Of a stretch of DNA of 64,000 nt, positions 53,185-61,400 are shown in pieces. The translations under genes were made by a program, and so were the position numbers. The DNA is from Myxococcales bacterium. GTDB taxonomy: Bacteria; Myxococcota_A; Polyangia; Polyangiales; Polyangiaceae. Location of the stretch: positions 806,001-870,000 of the forward strand of contig JADJQX010000008.1 of assembly GCA_016712525.1 (NCBI GenBank). Reading direction: 5' to 3'. The notes under the pieces are model-generated. The model was given only the letters and a program-made list of their open reading frames with translations, made no database searches and had not been told where the DNA came from. Numbering within the stretch: position 1 is the stretch's first letter; each line of letters opens with the position of its first letter.

Positions 53185-53532
53185 TTACTCCGCCTTCGCT
53201 TCCGCCTTCGCGGGCGTCGGGATGGTCTTGCCGCTCTTCACGGCGACGCGGGTCTTTGCACCCTTTTCGTCCTTGCCCGCGCGAACGCGGGTGCCCTTGC
53301 CCGTCTCCGGGTCGACGGGCATCACCTTCGAGGCGAACATGGGAGCCTCGCGCTCGACGATGCCGCCCTGCTGGTTCTTGGGGTTCGGGCGCGTGTGGCG
53401 CTTGATCATGTTGATCCCCTCGACGACGACCTTGCCGTCCTCCTCGAGGATGCGAGCGACCTTGCCCTGCTTGCCCTTGTCCTTGCCACTGATGACGACG
53501 ACGGTGTCGCCCTTACGAAGACGCGCGGCCAT
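53185..53532 (-). CDS. rplX: 50S ribosomal protein L24
   Basis: A 115-residue uL24, an assembly initiator of the large subunit. The KOW motif GDTVVVISGKDKGKQGKVAR is at the N-terminus, followed by VEGINMIKRHTRPN. The ATG at 53532 overlaps the rplN stop (TGATG). The C-terminal tail is Lys/Ala-rich and longer than the core requires. Confidence 0.97.
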   Translation of the reverse strand: MAARLRKGDTVVVISGKDKGKQGKVARILEEDGKVVVEGINMIKRHTRPNPKNQQGGIVEREAPMFASKVMPVDPETGKGTRVRAGKDEKGAKTRVAVKSGKTIPTPAKAEAKAE

Positions 53533-53900
53533 CACAGAACCTCGGGCGCGAGAGAGATGATTTTCATGAACTTCTTGCCGCGGAGCTCGCGCGCCACCGG
53601 CCCGAAGATACGGGTGCCGATCGGCTCGAGCTGGGCGTTGATGAGGACGGCCGAGTTCTCGTCGAACTTGATGTAGCTGCCGTCGGGGCGCGACTGCTCG
53701 CGGCGGGTGCGGACGACGACGGCCTTGGCCGTGTCACCCTTCTTCACCTTCGCGCCGGCGACCGCCTCCTGGATGGAGACGACGATCACGTCACCGATGC
53801 TGGCGTAACGACGACGCGAGCCGCCGAGCACCTTGATGCATTGTACACGCTTCGCGCCGGAGTTGTCCGCGACGTCGAGATTGGAGCGCATCTGAATCAT
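53532..53900 (-). CDS. rplN: 50S ribosomal protein L14
   Basis: A 122-residue uL14 at the subunit interface. Patterns are MIQMRSNLDVADNSGAKRV, the IGDVIVVSIQEAVAGAKVKK segment, VVVRTRREQSRPDGSYI and FGPVARELRGKKFMKIISLA. The length is normal. Confidence 0.98.
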   Translation of the reverse strand: MIQMRSNLDVADNSGAKRVQCIKVLGGSRRRYASIGDVIVVSIQEAVAGAKVKKGDTAKAVVVRTRREQSRPDGSYIKFDENSAVLINAQLEPIGTRIFGPVARELRGKKFMKIISLAPEVL

Positions 53901-53937
53901 GGCTGTTTCCTATTGCCTTCTTCGGAGGAGCTTCCGC

Positions 53938-54234
53938 TCATTCCTCGACGAACTTCTTGACGAGGCGGACCACGGTGAAGCGCTTGTCCTTCGAGATGGG
54001 GCGGTGCTCCTGGATCTCGACCTCGTCGCCGACCTTGTACTCGTTCTTCTCGTCGTGCGCCTTGTAGCGGGCGCGCGTACGGACGTACTTTCCGTAGAGC
54101 GCATCGCGGCGAGCCGAGACGGTCTCGACCACGACGGTCTTGTTCATCTTGTCCTTGATGACCTTGCCGACCATCTTGCGGCGGAAGCCGTGGGCTTCGT
54201 TCGTCTGGGCGGGGGTGTTGGTTTGGTCGGACAT
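53938..54234 (-). CDS. rpsQ: 30S ribosomal protein S17
   Basis: A 98-residue uS17, an OB-fold protein that binds the 5' domain of 16S rRNA. Patterns are KMVGKVIKDKMNKTVVVE and HDEKNEYKVGDEVEI, then EHRPISKDKRFTVVRLV. A short polar extension precedes the core. Two bases separate its start from the rpmC stop. Confidence 0.97.
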   Translation of the reverse strand: MSDQTNTPAQTNEAHGFRRKMVGKVIKDKMNKTVVVETVSARRDALYGKYVRTRARYKAHDEKNEYKVGDEVEIQEHRPISKDKRFTVVRLVKKFVEE

Positions 54235-54236
54235 GA

Positions 54237-54434
54237 CTACTTCGCCTCGCTCTTCTTCTCGGTCATCACGGTCTTCACGCGCGCGATGTCACGGCGGGCC
54301 TGCTTGAGGGCCGCGGTGTTGTCGAGGCGGTTCGTGAAGTTCTTGAAGCGGTTCTGAAAACGCTCACGGGTGAGGGTCTTCTCGAGCTCGGCGAGCTCTT
54401 CCGCGGTGCGCTCACGCAGATCCTTGGCCTTCAT
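54237..54434 (-). CDS. rpmC: 50S ribosomal protein L29
   Basis: A 65-residue uL29, a helical protein at the peptide exit tunnel. Patterns are AKDLRERTAEELAELEKTL, then RFQNRF and ALKQARRDIARVKTV. The start overlaps the rplP stop by four bases (ATGA). Confidence 0.97.
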   Translation of the reverse strand: MKAKDLRERTAEELAELEKTLTRERFQNRFKNFTNRLDNTAALKQARRDIARVKTVMTEKKSEAK

Positions 54435-54847
54435 TGAATCACTCCACGAACGAGGAACTTGTAGCCGAGGGGGAGCTTGTGGCCGGCGAGGCGGAAGGCC
54501 TCACGCGCGACGCTCTCGTCGATGCCCGAGATCTCGTACATGACGCGACCGGGCTGGATGTCGGCAGCCCACTCTTCCACGCCGCCTTTGCCTCCACCCA
54601 TGCGGACTTCCAAGGGCTTCTTGGTGACCGGGCGGTGGGGGAAGATGCGGATCCAGAGCTTGCCGGCGCGCTTCACGTGGCGGGTGATCGCCATACGAGC
54701 GGCTTCGATCTGACGAGCCGTGAGGCGGCCGGGCTCGGTCGCCTGCATGCCGAAGTCCCCGAACGAGACGTCACTGCCGCGCGCGGCAATGCCCTTGTTC
54801 GAGCCCTTCATCATCTTGCGGAACTTGGTGCGCTTGGGGGAAAGCAT
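54431..54847 (-). CDS. rplP: 50S ribosomal protein L16
   Basis: A 138-residue uL16, which lies near the tRNA binding sites. Patterns are LSPKRTKFRKMMKG, the GDFGMQATEPGRLTARQIEA segment, IFPHRPVTKKPLEVRMGGGK and VAREAFRLAGHKLP. The length is normal. Confidence 0.98.
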   Translation of the reverse strand: MLSPKRTKFRKMMKGSNKGIAARGSDVSFGDFGMQATEPGRLTARQIEAARMAITRHVKRAGKLWIRIFPHRPVTKKPLEVRMGGGKGGVEEWAADIQPGRVMYEISGIDESVAREAFRLAGHKLPLGYKFLVRGVIQ

Positions 54848-54877
54848 CGTTTTCTCCTAAGATTCCGGGAGGTTCGC

Positions 54878-55576
54878 TCAGACGCCCGTGATGGGGCGGC
54901 GAACACGGCGGGGGAGGACCTCGCCCTTGAAGATCCAGCACTTGACGCCGATGATGCCGTACTTGGTCTTGGCTTCGGCCGTGCCGAACTCGATGTCCGC
55001 GCGGAGGGTGTGGAGCGGGACGCGGCCTTCGCGGTACGTCTCCACGCGGCTCATCTCACTGCCGCCGAGGCGACCCGAGCAGCGGATACGGATGCCCTTG
55101 GCGCCGAACTTCATGGCGGTCGAGAGGGCCTTCTTCATGGCGCGGCGGAACGCGACGCGGCGCTCGAGCTGGGTGGCGACGTTCTCGGCCACGAGCTGGG
55201 CCGACGTCTCCATCTTCCGGATCTCTTGGACGTCGATGAAGACTTCGTTGTCCGTGAAGGACTGGACGCCGGGGAACACGGTCTCGCCCTTGGCGGCGGT
55301 GCCCACGTTGCCGGTCTTGAGGGTCTCGATGCCCTTGCCGCCCTTACCGATGACCATGCCGGGGCGCGCGGTGAAGACGATGACCTTCGCCTTGTTCGCG
55401 GCGCGCTCGACCTCGATGCCCGCGATGTTCGCGTTCATGAGGTACTCTTTGACGGCCCGCTTGATGCGGATGTCCTCGTGGAGCCACTTCGCGTACGCCT
55501 TGTCCTCGAACCACTTGGAGTTCCAGGTCTTGATGACGCCGAGGCGGAAGCCGTACGGATGAACTTTCTGACCCAT
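54878..55576 (-). CDS. rpsC: 30S ribosomal protein S3
   Basis: A 232-residue uS3, which forms the mRNA entry channel. Patterns are MGQKVHPYGFRLGVI, the KH-domain motif VIGKGGKGIETLK, then MKFGAKGIRIRCSGRLGG and SRVETYREGRVPLHTLRADI. An insert (GNVGTAAKGETVFPGVQ) lies after the KH loop. Confidence 0.98.
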   Translation of the reverse strand: MGQKVHPYGFRLGVIKTWNSKWFEDKAYAKWLHEDIRIKRAVKEYLMNANIAGIEVERAANKAKVIVFTARPGMVIGKGGKGIETLKTGNVGTAAKGETVFPGVQSFTDNEVFIDVQEIRKMETSAQLVAENVATQLERRVAFRRAMKKALSTAMKFGAKGIRIRCSGRLGGSEMSRVETYREGRVPLHTLRADIEFGTAEAKTKYGIIGVKCWIFKGEVLPRRVRRPITGV

Positions 55577-55620
55577 GTTCTTGCTCGCTCTTGGTCTTCT
55601 TAGAAAAGCCTCAGGGCCGC

Positions 55621-55965
55621 TCAGTCGCGGACGCCGAGCTCCACGGTGATGTGGCTCATGCCCTTTTGAACGCGGGTCGCACGACCCTGGGCGCGGGGGC
55701 GCCAGCGGCGCATGTGCTTGTTGGGAGCCTTGTCGACGAACGCCGTCTCGACGAACAACGCGTCGAGATCGACCCCGGGGCTCTGGGTGCGGGCGTTCGC
55801 CACGGCACTCTCGATGATCTTCTTGAGGACCGGAGCGCCTGATTTCGCCGTGAACTCGAGGAGCTGGAGAGCTTCTCCGGCCTGACGGCCGCGAACGAGA
55901 TCCACCACGACCCGGGCCTTTCGCGGGCTCAACCGCGCGAAGCGGGCAATCGCCTTGCTGACCAT
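55621..55965 (-). CDS. rplV: 50S ribosomal protein L22
   Basis: A 114-residue uL22, lining the exit tunnel. The start MVSKAIARFARL (55965) is chosen because AGAAGG precedes it by 7 bases. Patterns are ARLSPRKARVVVDLVRGRQ, then SAVANARTQSPG and HMRRWRPRAQGRATRV. It is the first gene of the cluster here; rpsS, which normally precedes it, is missing. Confidence 0.97.
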   Translation of the reverse strand: MVSKAIARFARLSPRKARVVVDLVRGRQAGEALQLLEFTAKSGAPVLKKIIESAVANARTQSPGVDLDALFVETAFVDKAPNKHMRRWRPRAQGRATRVQKGMSHITVELGVRD

Positions 55966-56619
55966 TTGAGAACCTTCTGGCCCCGTCGTACCCACGCTCG
56001 AGAACGATTTCTTCGATCGCGTGGGCCGTTACGGCTGCCCAATCAGAGAGAGAGGACTTCCCGTACCCTTCCGGGAGACGGGAGCGCGCACTCTACGCAG
56101 AACGTCCATCTTCGCAAGCAGAAACGATCCTTTGGCGCCGCTTTTCTGCCGGGATGGCCTTTCCATGGCGTCCATGGCCCCGCCGCGGGCGGCGCGAGGG
56201 TCGCCCGCGGTACGCGAAGGCGCCACGACTCCCGTCGCCTCCTCGAGGAAGGCGAAGCGGGCTCGGCGGGTGCCTTAGGGCGCCTCGGCTTTCCCGTTCG
56301 AGCCCACGCGAGCTTTCGCTCGGGGTCGCCCATCCGGGAAAATAGAATCGGCGCCACGTCAACCGGCTGGGGGGGGGGACGGCCAGGTCAACGTAGCGCC
56401 GGTTACGCCTATTGCGACCGGCGTGCCAGGCGCTGGGTACGTACTTTCAGACAGTTACCCGTCGTTTTGGGGCACCCATTTTTCATTTTTGCAGCGCGCA
56501 TTGCGAAAGTGGTGAAAAAGCCTGCGGATGCAGGCGTGACGCGGGCGAGGTTTTGACGCGGTTCGTCGGAGACGCAACGGCGATGGAAGGGCGCGTGGAA
56601 CGGCGTTAGAAGGCCGCGC
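55966..56619. other. Intergenic region, probable divergent promoters
   Basis: A stretch of 654 bases between the divergent rplV and carboxyltransferase genes. No convincing gene is seen. It contains a run of ten G (56369-56378), a lower-GC patch (about 56440-56520), and a small stem GCCTGC/GCAGGC (56520-56535) followed on the minus strand by TTTTT. A leader for the ribosomal transcript and promoters for both directions should lie here, but no clear -35/-10 pair was found. Confidence 0.6.
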
Positions 56620-58140
56620 ATGGCCGACATCCACGACACCCTCGATCGCGTGACCCGAGGCGGGGCGCCCAAGTACCACCAGAAGAACGCGGAGACCGGG
56701 AAGCTCTTCGCGCGCGAGCGCATCACGAAGCTCGTCGATGCCGGCTCGTTCCAGGAGGACGGGGCCCTCGCCAACGTCGTCGACGCCGAGCTCCCTGCGG
56801 ACGGCGTCATCTGCGGCACCGCGACGATCGACGGCCGTCCCGTCGCCCTGATGGCGAACGACTCGACCGTGAAGGCGGGCTCGTGGGGGAAGCGCACCGT
56901 CGAGAAGATCCTCCGCATCCAAGAGACGGCCGCGAAGCTGCGTGTCCCGATGCTCTACCTCGTCGACTCGGCCGGCGCGCGCATCACCGATCAGATCGAG
57001 ATGTTCCCTGGCAAACGCGGCGCGGGGCGCATCTTCTTCAACCAGGTGAACATGAGCGGCGCCGTGCCGCAGGTGTGCCTTCTCTTCGGGCCGAGCGCGG
57101 CCGGCGGGGCCTATATTCCTGCGTTCTGCGACCTCGTCGTGATGGTCGAGGGGAACGCGAGCATGTACCTCGGGAGCCCCCGCATGGCCGAGATGGTCAT
57201 CGGCGAGAAGGTCTCACTCGAGGACCTCGGCGGCGCGAAGATGCACTGCTCGGTGTCGGGCTGCGGCGATGTGCTCGTGAAGACGGAGGAAGAGGCGATC
57301 GACTTCTGCAAGCGGTACCTGTCGTACCTCCCGCAGAGCTGCGACGACGAGCCCGAGATGGTCGCCTCGAAGGCGGCGAAGGCGGGCAAGCCGATCGAGG
57401 AGATCGTGCCGAAGGAAGAAGGAAAGTCCTTCGACATCGTGCACGTGATCGAGTCCATCGTGGACGAAGGCAGCTTCCTCGAGATCAAGAAGCTCTTCGC
57501 TCGCGAGCTCGTCACGGGCTTCGCTCGCATCGAGGGGCGCGTGGTCGGCATCGTCGCGAACCAGCCGAAATGGCTCGGGGGGATGTTGCTCGTCGACTCG
57601 GCCGACAAGGCCGCCCGCTTCATCTGGCTCTGCGACGCCTTCAACGTGCCGCTGCTCTACCTGGCCGACGTGCCCGGGTTCATGATCGGCACGAAGGTCG
57701 AGCGGCAAGGCATCATCCGCGCGGGCGCGAAGATGATCGCGGCCGTCAGCGAGGCCACCGTACCGAAGCTCTGCGTGGTCGTGCGCAAGGCGTACGGCGC
57801 CGGACTCTACGCCATGTGCGGCCCGGCCTTCGAGCCCGAGGCGACGATCGCCCTCCCCGGCGCGTCGATCGCCGTGATGGGCCCGGCCCCGGCCGTGAAC
57901 GCCGTTTATTACAACAAGATCCAGGAGATCCCCGCGGGTCCCGAGCGCGACAAATTCGTGGCCGAGAAGCAGGCCGAGTACCGCGCCGACATCGACCTCA
58001 TGAAGCTCGCGAGCGACCTCGTCATCGACGCCGTCGTGCCGGGAGACCGGCTCCGCGCCGAGATCTCGCGCAGGTTCGAGCGCGCCGAGGGCAAGGAGGA
58101 GCTCCGGCTCGCGAAGAAGCACATGGTCCCGCCGGTCTGA
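56620..58140 (+). CDS. Acyl-CoA carboxylase beta subunit (carboxyltransferase)
   Basis: A 506-residue carboxyltransferase of the propionyl/methylcrotonyl-CoA carboxylase type. It transfers carboxyl from biotin to an acyl-CoA. The N-terminal crotonase-like half has FARERITKLVDAGSF, LYLVDSAGARITDQIEMFPG, FGPSAAGGAYIPAFCD and MYLGSPRMAEMVIGE. The C-terminal half has VDSADKAARFIWLCDAF, then ADVPGFMIGTKVERQGIIR and KAYGAGLYAMCGPAFEP. Substrate (propionyl- or branched acyl-CoA) cannot be set from motifs alone. No biotin-carboxylase gene is adjacent. A terminator follows. Confidence 0.95.
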   Translation: MADIHDTLDRVTRGGAPKYHQKNAETGKLFARERITKLVDAGSFQEDGALANVVDAELPADGVICGTATIDGRPVALMANDSTVKAGSWGKRTVEKILRIQETAAKLRVPMLYLVDSAGARITDQIEMFPGKRGAGRIFFNQVNMSGAVPQVCLLFGPSAAGGAYIPAFCDLVVMVEGNASMYLGSPRMAEMVIGEKVSLEDLGGAKMHCSVSGCGDVLVKTEEEAIDFCKRYLSYLPQSCDDEPEMVASKAAKAGKPIEEIVPKEEGKSFDIVHVIESIVDEGSFLEIKKLFARELVTGFARIEGRVVGIVANQPKWLGGMLLVDSADKAARFIWLCDAFNVPLLYLADVPGFMIGTKVERQGIIRAGAKMIAAVSEATVPKLCVVVRKAYGAGLYAMCGPAFEPEATIALPGASIAVMGPAPAVNAVYYNKIQEIPAGPERDKFVAEKQAEYRADIDLMKLASDLVIDAVVPGDRLRAEISRRFERAEGKEELRLAKKHMVPPV

Positions 58141-58170
58141 CGACCGACACCACGCGCCCCGGTACGAACC

Positions 58171-58215
58171 GACGCGGCGAGGCAGCCCAAGAAGGCGCCC
58201 GCCGCGTCCTTTTTT
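58171..58215 (+). terminator. Intrinsic terminator after carboxyltransferase gene
   Basis: GACGCGGCG (58171-58179) pairs with CGCCGCGTC (58200-58208), with a 20-base loop, followed by CTTTTTT (58209-58215). It is plus-strand oriented, about 30 bases after the stop codon. Confidence 0.88.
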
Positions 58216-58282
58216 GCGCGGATGTTCCGCGTCGACGGCGCGTGGCTCGCCCTACCCTGCCCCCCGCGCTACGCTCTCCGCC

Positions 58283-58738
58283 ATGATTCCTGTCGCGCTC
58301 GTCGTCGTGCTGGTGCTCCTCTTCGTGTGGCTCAGGTTCAAGGGCGCGCCCGTCCCCCGCACCAAGCCGAGCGCGCCGACGTCGACGCCGGTCGACACGT
58401 TCGTGGCCGAGGCGCTCGCCCTCGAGCTTCGCAAGGTGAAGGGGCTCGACACGGAGGCGATTCGTCGCAAGCTCGTGGGCACCCTCGCCGGGGAGCCCGA
58501 CCCGGACGTGGTCTCCGCGATCTCGCACGACGTGAAGGACGTGGAGCTCGAGTTCACCAAGCTCTCCCACGAGACCGACGCCGAGCTCGCCGTAGTCGTG
58601 CGCTACGAGGACGGCCGCGAGGGCCGCGTGGCGAAGCGTATCGGCCTCGGGGATCTGCCGAAGGACGTGGTCGACGAGCTCACGAAGCGCGCCGTGACCC
58701 GCGTGTACCGCCCGTGGTCGTTCTCCTGGGAGCGCTGA
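58283..58738 (+). CDS. Small N-terminally anchored protein
   Basis: A 151-residue protein with one N-terminal TM helix (about 2-15) and a Pro/Thr-rich linker. A soluble domain follows with EALALELRKVKGLDTEAIRR, a VVSAISHDVKDVELEF segment, and ELAVVVRYEDGREGRV near the end. No family is recognised. It directly precedes the first large paralogue (73-base gap). A decayed relative of this gene sits before the second large paralogue, so the small and large genes were duplicated as a unit. Confidence 0.72.
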   Translation: MIPVALVVVLVLLFVWLRFKGAPVPRTKPSAPTSTPVDTFVAEALALELRKVKGLDTEAIRRKLVGTLAGEPDPDVVSAISHDVKDVELEFTKLSHETDAELAVVVRYEDGREGRVAKRIGLGDLPKDVVDELTKRAVTRVYRPWSFSWER

Positions 58739-58810
58739 GGACCGCATCGTCGGGCCTGTCGGCAGAGCCGTCCGGCATCCGCGGGAACAAAAGGGCGCGA
58801 CCTCCCGTCC

Positions 58811-61162
58811 ATGCGGCCCGTGAGCTCGCTCTCGCCGCTCGTCGTGCACGGAAAGCTCCTGTGGGAATCGGTCGTGGCGCTCGCCTGCGTCGCGGGGATC
58901 GTGGCCGCGTGGCTGCTTCCGCGGCGCGCCCGGCGCCGGAGGGCCGCGGCGATCCGTGCGGGCCTCGGCGGGGGGACGTCGAGCCTGGCGCCTCCGTCGC
59001 CCGAGAAGCTCGTCGTGGTGTCGGGAAAGGTAGTCAAAGCATCGGGCTCACCCGAGAAGAAGCTCGCCGCCGCGACCCTCGTCCCGGCGGCGATGGCGTT
59101 CGCCGAAGAGGGCTCGAAGAGCGCCCATACCGCCACGGCGGCCGGTGAGCCGCTCGTCTTGGAGGTGGGCGGCGCGCACGTCGCGCTCCACGGGGACGTG
59201 CAAATCCTCGTGGGCTCACGCGAGTCCGGCCGAGGCCTCGCGCGACGACGAGCGCACCGCGCCCTCGAGGACCTCGCGAGCCAGCTCGAAGGCAAGACCC
59301 GGGACGGGCTCGCGCTGCGCACGCTCCACACGGGCGACCTCGTCAGAGCTCAAGGAATCCTCCGGCACACCCCGAGCGAGACGGGCGCCGAGTCCTACCG
59401 GGTCGCCGCGTCCGCGTACACGTTGAGCCCGAGCGAGGAGGGCAACCACCCCGGCATCGTCCCCGTCGCGTTCGAAGGCGCCCCGTCGCCGCTCGAACAA
59501 TCGCGGCCCGAGGTCGTAGGGCGCGTGCTCGCCTTCCCGGCCCTCGCGTTCGTCGCCCTCGCCGCCGTCGGGGAGCTCGCGATGCACTCGGCGCCGTCGA
59601 GCCCGGGGGTCGCGACGATCGCCGCCGCGACCCCGCTCCGAAGGTTCGAAGCCCTCGCCGCGCTGCGCGCCCAGACGAGCCTCTCCGCTTCCCCGAGCGA
59701 TGCGACCTTGAGGGACCAAGCCTCTCTCGACACCCTCCGAGGCTTCTACGGCATGGCCTCGGACGACTACGCGCGCGCGAACCGACCCGACGAGGCCGCA
59801 AAGATCGCAGCGCACTACGGAGATCCCTTTCGTGTGGCGCGCGCGCGCTTCGTGAACGGAGAGATCTCCGAGTCGGCCCGTGCCTTCGCGAGCGCCCGCG
59901 CGCGTGATCCCAAGCTCCCCATCACGATCTCCGAGGTGACAGCGTACGTTCTCACCGACGATTTCGAGCGCGCAGCGACGGGTGCGCACGCGCTGCTCGC
60001 CAACTGGGACGGCCCCAAGGGCTCGCAAGACGAGCTCCAGTGCATCGTCGACGCGATCGACCACCGCGCCGGAGGCAGCCACGACACGGGCGCGCTCGAA
60101 CGCCACGCGCGCGAGGGAGCGACGCGGGTCCCCTGCACGCTGCTCATGCTCGATCTCCGCGATGGGACCGAGGGCGCATCCGGCGACGACACGCTGTCGG
60201 AGCTCCGCTCGGACCCCCGCGTTCGGAGGTACCTCGAGCCACTCACCCCTGGCAGGTTCGGCAGTTGCACCTTCCCTGCGAGCGACATCTTGGGCTGCTG
60301 GGACGCGAGCGACGCCTTCGGGCCGGGCATGATCACCGATCCGAAAGCGATCGCCTTCTACCTTCCGCAGGCGCTCGCGCTCCAGGCCTTCCAGCACACA
60401 CTCTCGGAGGTATCGAGTCACGGTTGGCTGGGCGCGGACATGGCGTTGGCCGCCTCCTTGTACGCCGCCACGCGCACCTTCCTCGGTGACGTCGAGGGCG
60501 CACTGACCATCCTCGACGTGGCGGGCCGCGCCTTCGCGCCCCTTGCAAGACGTGCAGAGCTGGAAGAGCGCCGCCGCGCTTCGCTCGACCCGCCCCAGGA
60601 TCCACACTTCCCTCACGATCCGCGCGACGGCCTCGACCTGATTCGGAGCACACGGGCCGCGGTTCTGCTTCGAAGCGGTCGAGCTCGGGACGCGCTCCGT
60701 TTGCAGCCTTCCGGAATGGCCGCAAGGTTCTCGACCCTCGCGCACGTCATGGGGGCCTACGACCCGAGCGAGCAACGTGAGCTGGCCGAACGCGACGACC
60801 GCGAGCTCAACGCCAAGCTCTGGAACGCCGCCTACACGGGAGACGGGACCGTTCTCGTAGACGCCCTTCGGGCAGGCGAGGGCGACGGACGGGGCGTGGT
60901 GGACGTGGTGGCGTGGCACATCCCGAGCGGGCGCGCGGCCCTCGCGTCGTGGGTTCGGTATGAGTACCCCGCGCCCTGCTCGACGTGTGGTCTCTATCCC
61001 CTCATGAACAGCCTCGGCTCACGCCTCGACGCCGCGCACGCGACCGGCGACGAGGCCACCGTGCGCGAGCTCGACGCCGTCCGGGTGCGCCTCGACCCGT
61101 ACCTCGCGCGCCGCCAGGACGCGCTGCTCGTCCACTTCTTGAGCCTCCTTTCGCCACCCTAA
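58811..61162 (+). CDS. Large two-TM protein, paralogue 1
   Basis: A 783-residue protein. One TM segment lies near the N-terminus (about 17-37). A beta-rich domain of about 180 residues follows (LVVVSGKVVKASGSPEKKL, then GEPLVLEVGGAHVALHGDV and GDLVRAQGILRHTPSETG). A second TM lies at about 238-258. The long remaining part is helical, rich in Ala, and probably a repeat scaffold. The TM-domain-TM start resembles GIDE-type topology, but sequence support is weak. A C-terminal CSTCGLYP motif is shared with paralogue 2. Confidence 0.8.
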   Translation: MRPVSSLSPLVVHGKLLWESVVALACVAGIVAAWLLPRRARRRRAAAIRAGLGGGTSSLAPPSPEKLVVVSGKVVKASGSPEKKLAAATLVPAAMAFAEEGSKSAHTATAAGEPLVLEVGGAHVALHGDVQILVGSRESGRGLARRRAHRALEDLASQLEGKTRDGLALRTLHTGDLVRAQGILRHTPSETGAESYRVAASAYTLSPSEEGNHPGIVPVAFEGAPSPLEQSRPEVVGRVLAFPALAFVALAAVGELAMHSAPSSPGVATIAAATPLRRFEALAALRAQTSLSASPSDATLRDQASLDTLRGFYGMASDDYARANRPDEAAKIAAHYGDPFRVARARFVNGEISESARAFASARARDPKLPITISEVTAYVLTDDFERAATGAHALLANWDGPKGSQDELQCIVDAIDHRAGGSHDTGALERHAREGATRVPCTLLMLDLRDGTEGASGDDTLSELRSDPRVRRYLEPLTPGRFGSCTFPASDILGCWDASDAFGPGMITDPKAIAFYLPQALALQAFQHTLSEVSSHGWLGADMALAASLYAATRTFLGDVEGALTILDVAGRAFAPLARRAELEERRRASLDPPQDPHFPHDPRDGLDLIRSTRAAVLLRSGRARDALRLQPSGMAARFSTLAHVMGAYDPSEQRELAERDDRELNAKLWNAAYTGDGTVLVDALRAGEGDGRGVVDVVAWHIPSGRAALASWVRYEYPAPCSTCGLYPLMNSLGSRLDAAHATGDEATVRELDAVRVRLDPYLARRQDALLVHFLSLLSPP
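59361..60135 (+). repeat. Near-identical tract shared with paralogue 2
   Basis: This 775-base tract aligns without gaps to 61951-62725 (constant offset 2590). By eye it has only about 18 substitutions, eight of them clustered near 59807-59834. Flanking coding sequence on both sides is clearly more divergent. This is the pattern left by gene conversion between the two copies. Confidence 0.85.
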
Positions 61163-61229
61163 GGCTCTCCCAACCATTAGATATCAACACACATTCTGCA
61201 CCTTCATCGAGCGCGGCACGTGGGTCGTC

Positions 61230-61400
61230 CCTGCCGGCACGGTCTCCTCGAGGCGCGCGCTAGAGTCGAGACAGAGGCCCTCTCGGGCATCTCGAACCAC
61301 GTGTCGGCCATCGAGCTCGAGCTCTCGAAGCTCGCCCACGAGACCCACGCGGCGTCGCGGTGGTGGCGCTCCGGGAACAAAAGGTCTGCGCCGGGCGTCG
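61230..61400 (+). pseudogene. Remnant of the small anchored-protein gene
   Basis: A decayed copy of the gene at 58283-58738, located just before paralogue 2. One frame encodes GISNHVSAIELELSKLAHET, matching AISHDVKDVELEFTKLSHET in the intact gene. A frameshift follows (near 61350), after which VAVVALREQK continues the match to LAVVVRYEDG. There is no TM segment and no start codon in register. The remnant runs into the upstream region of paralogue 2. Confidence 0.72.

Noticed and set aside
56409..56609. Small open frames in the rplV-carboxyltransferase gap
   Set aside because: Short, overlapping each other on both strands, without ribosome sites or recognisable sequence.
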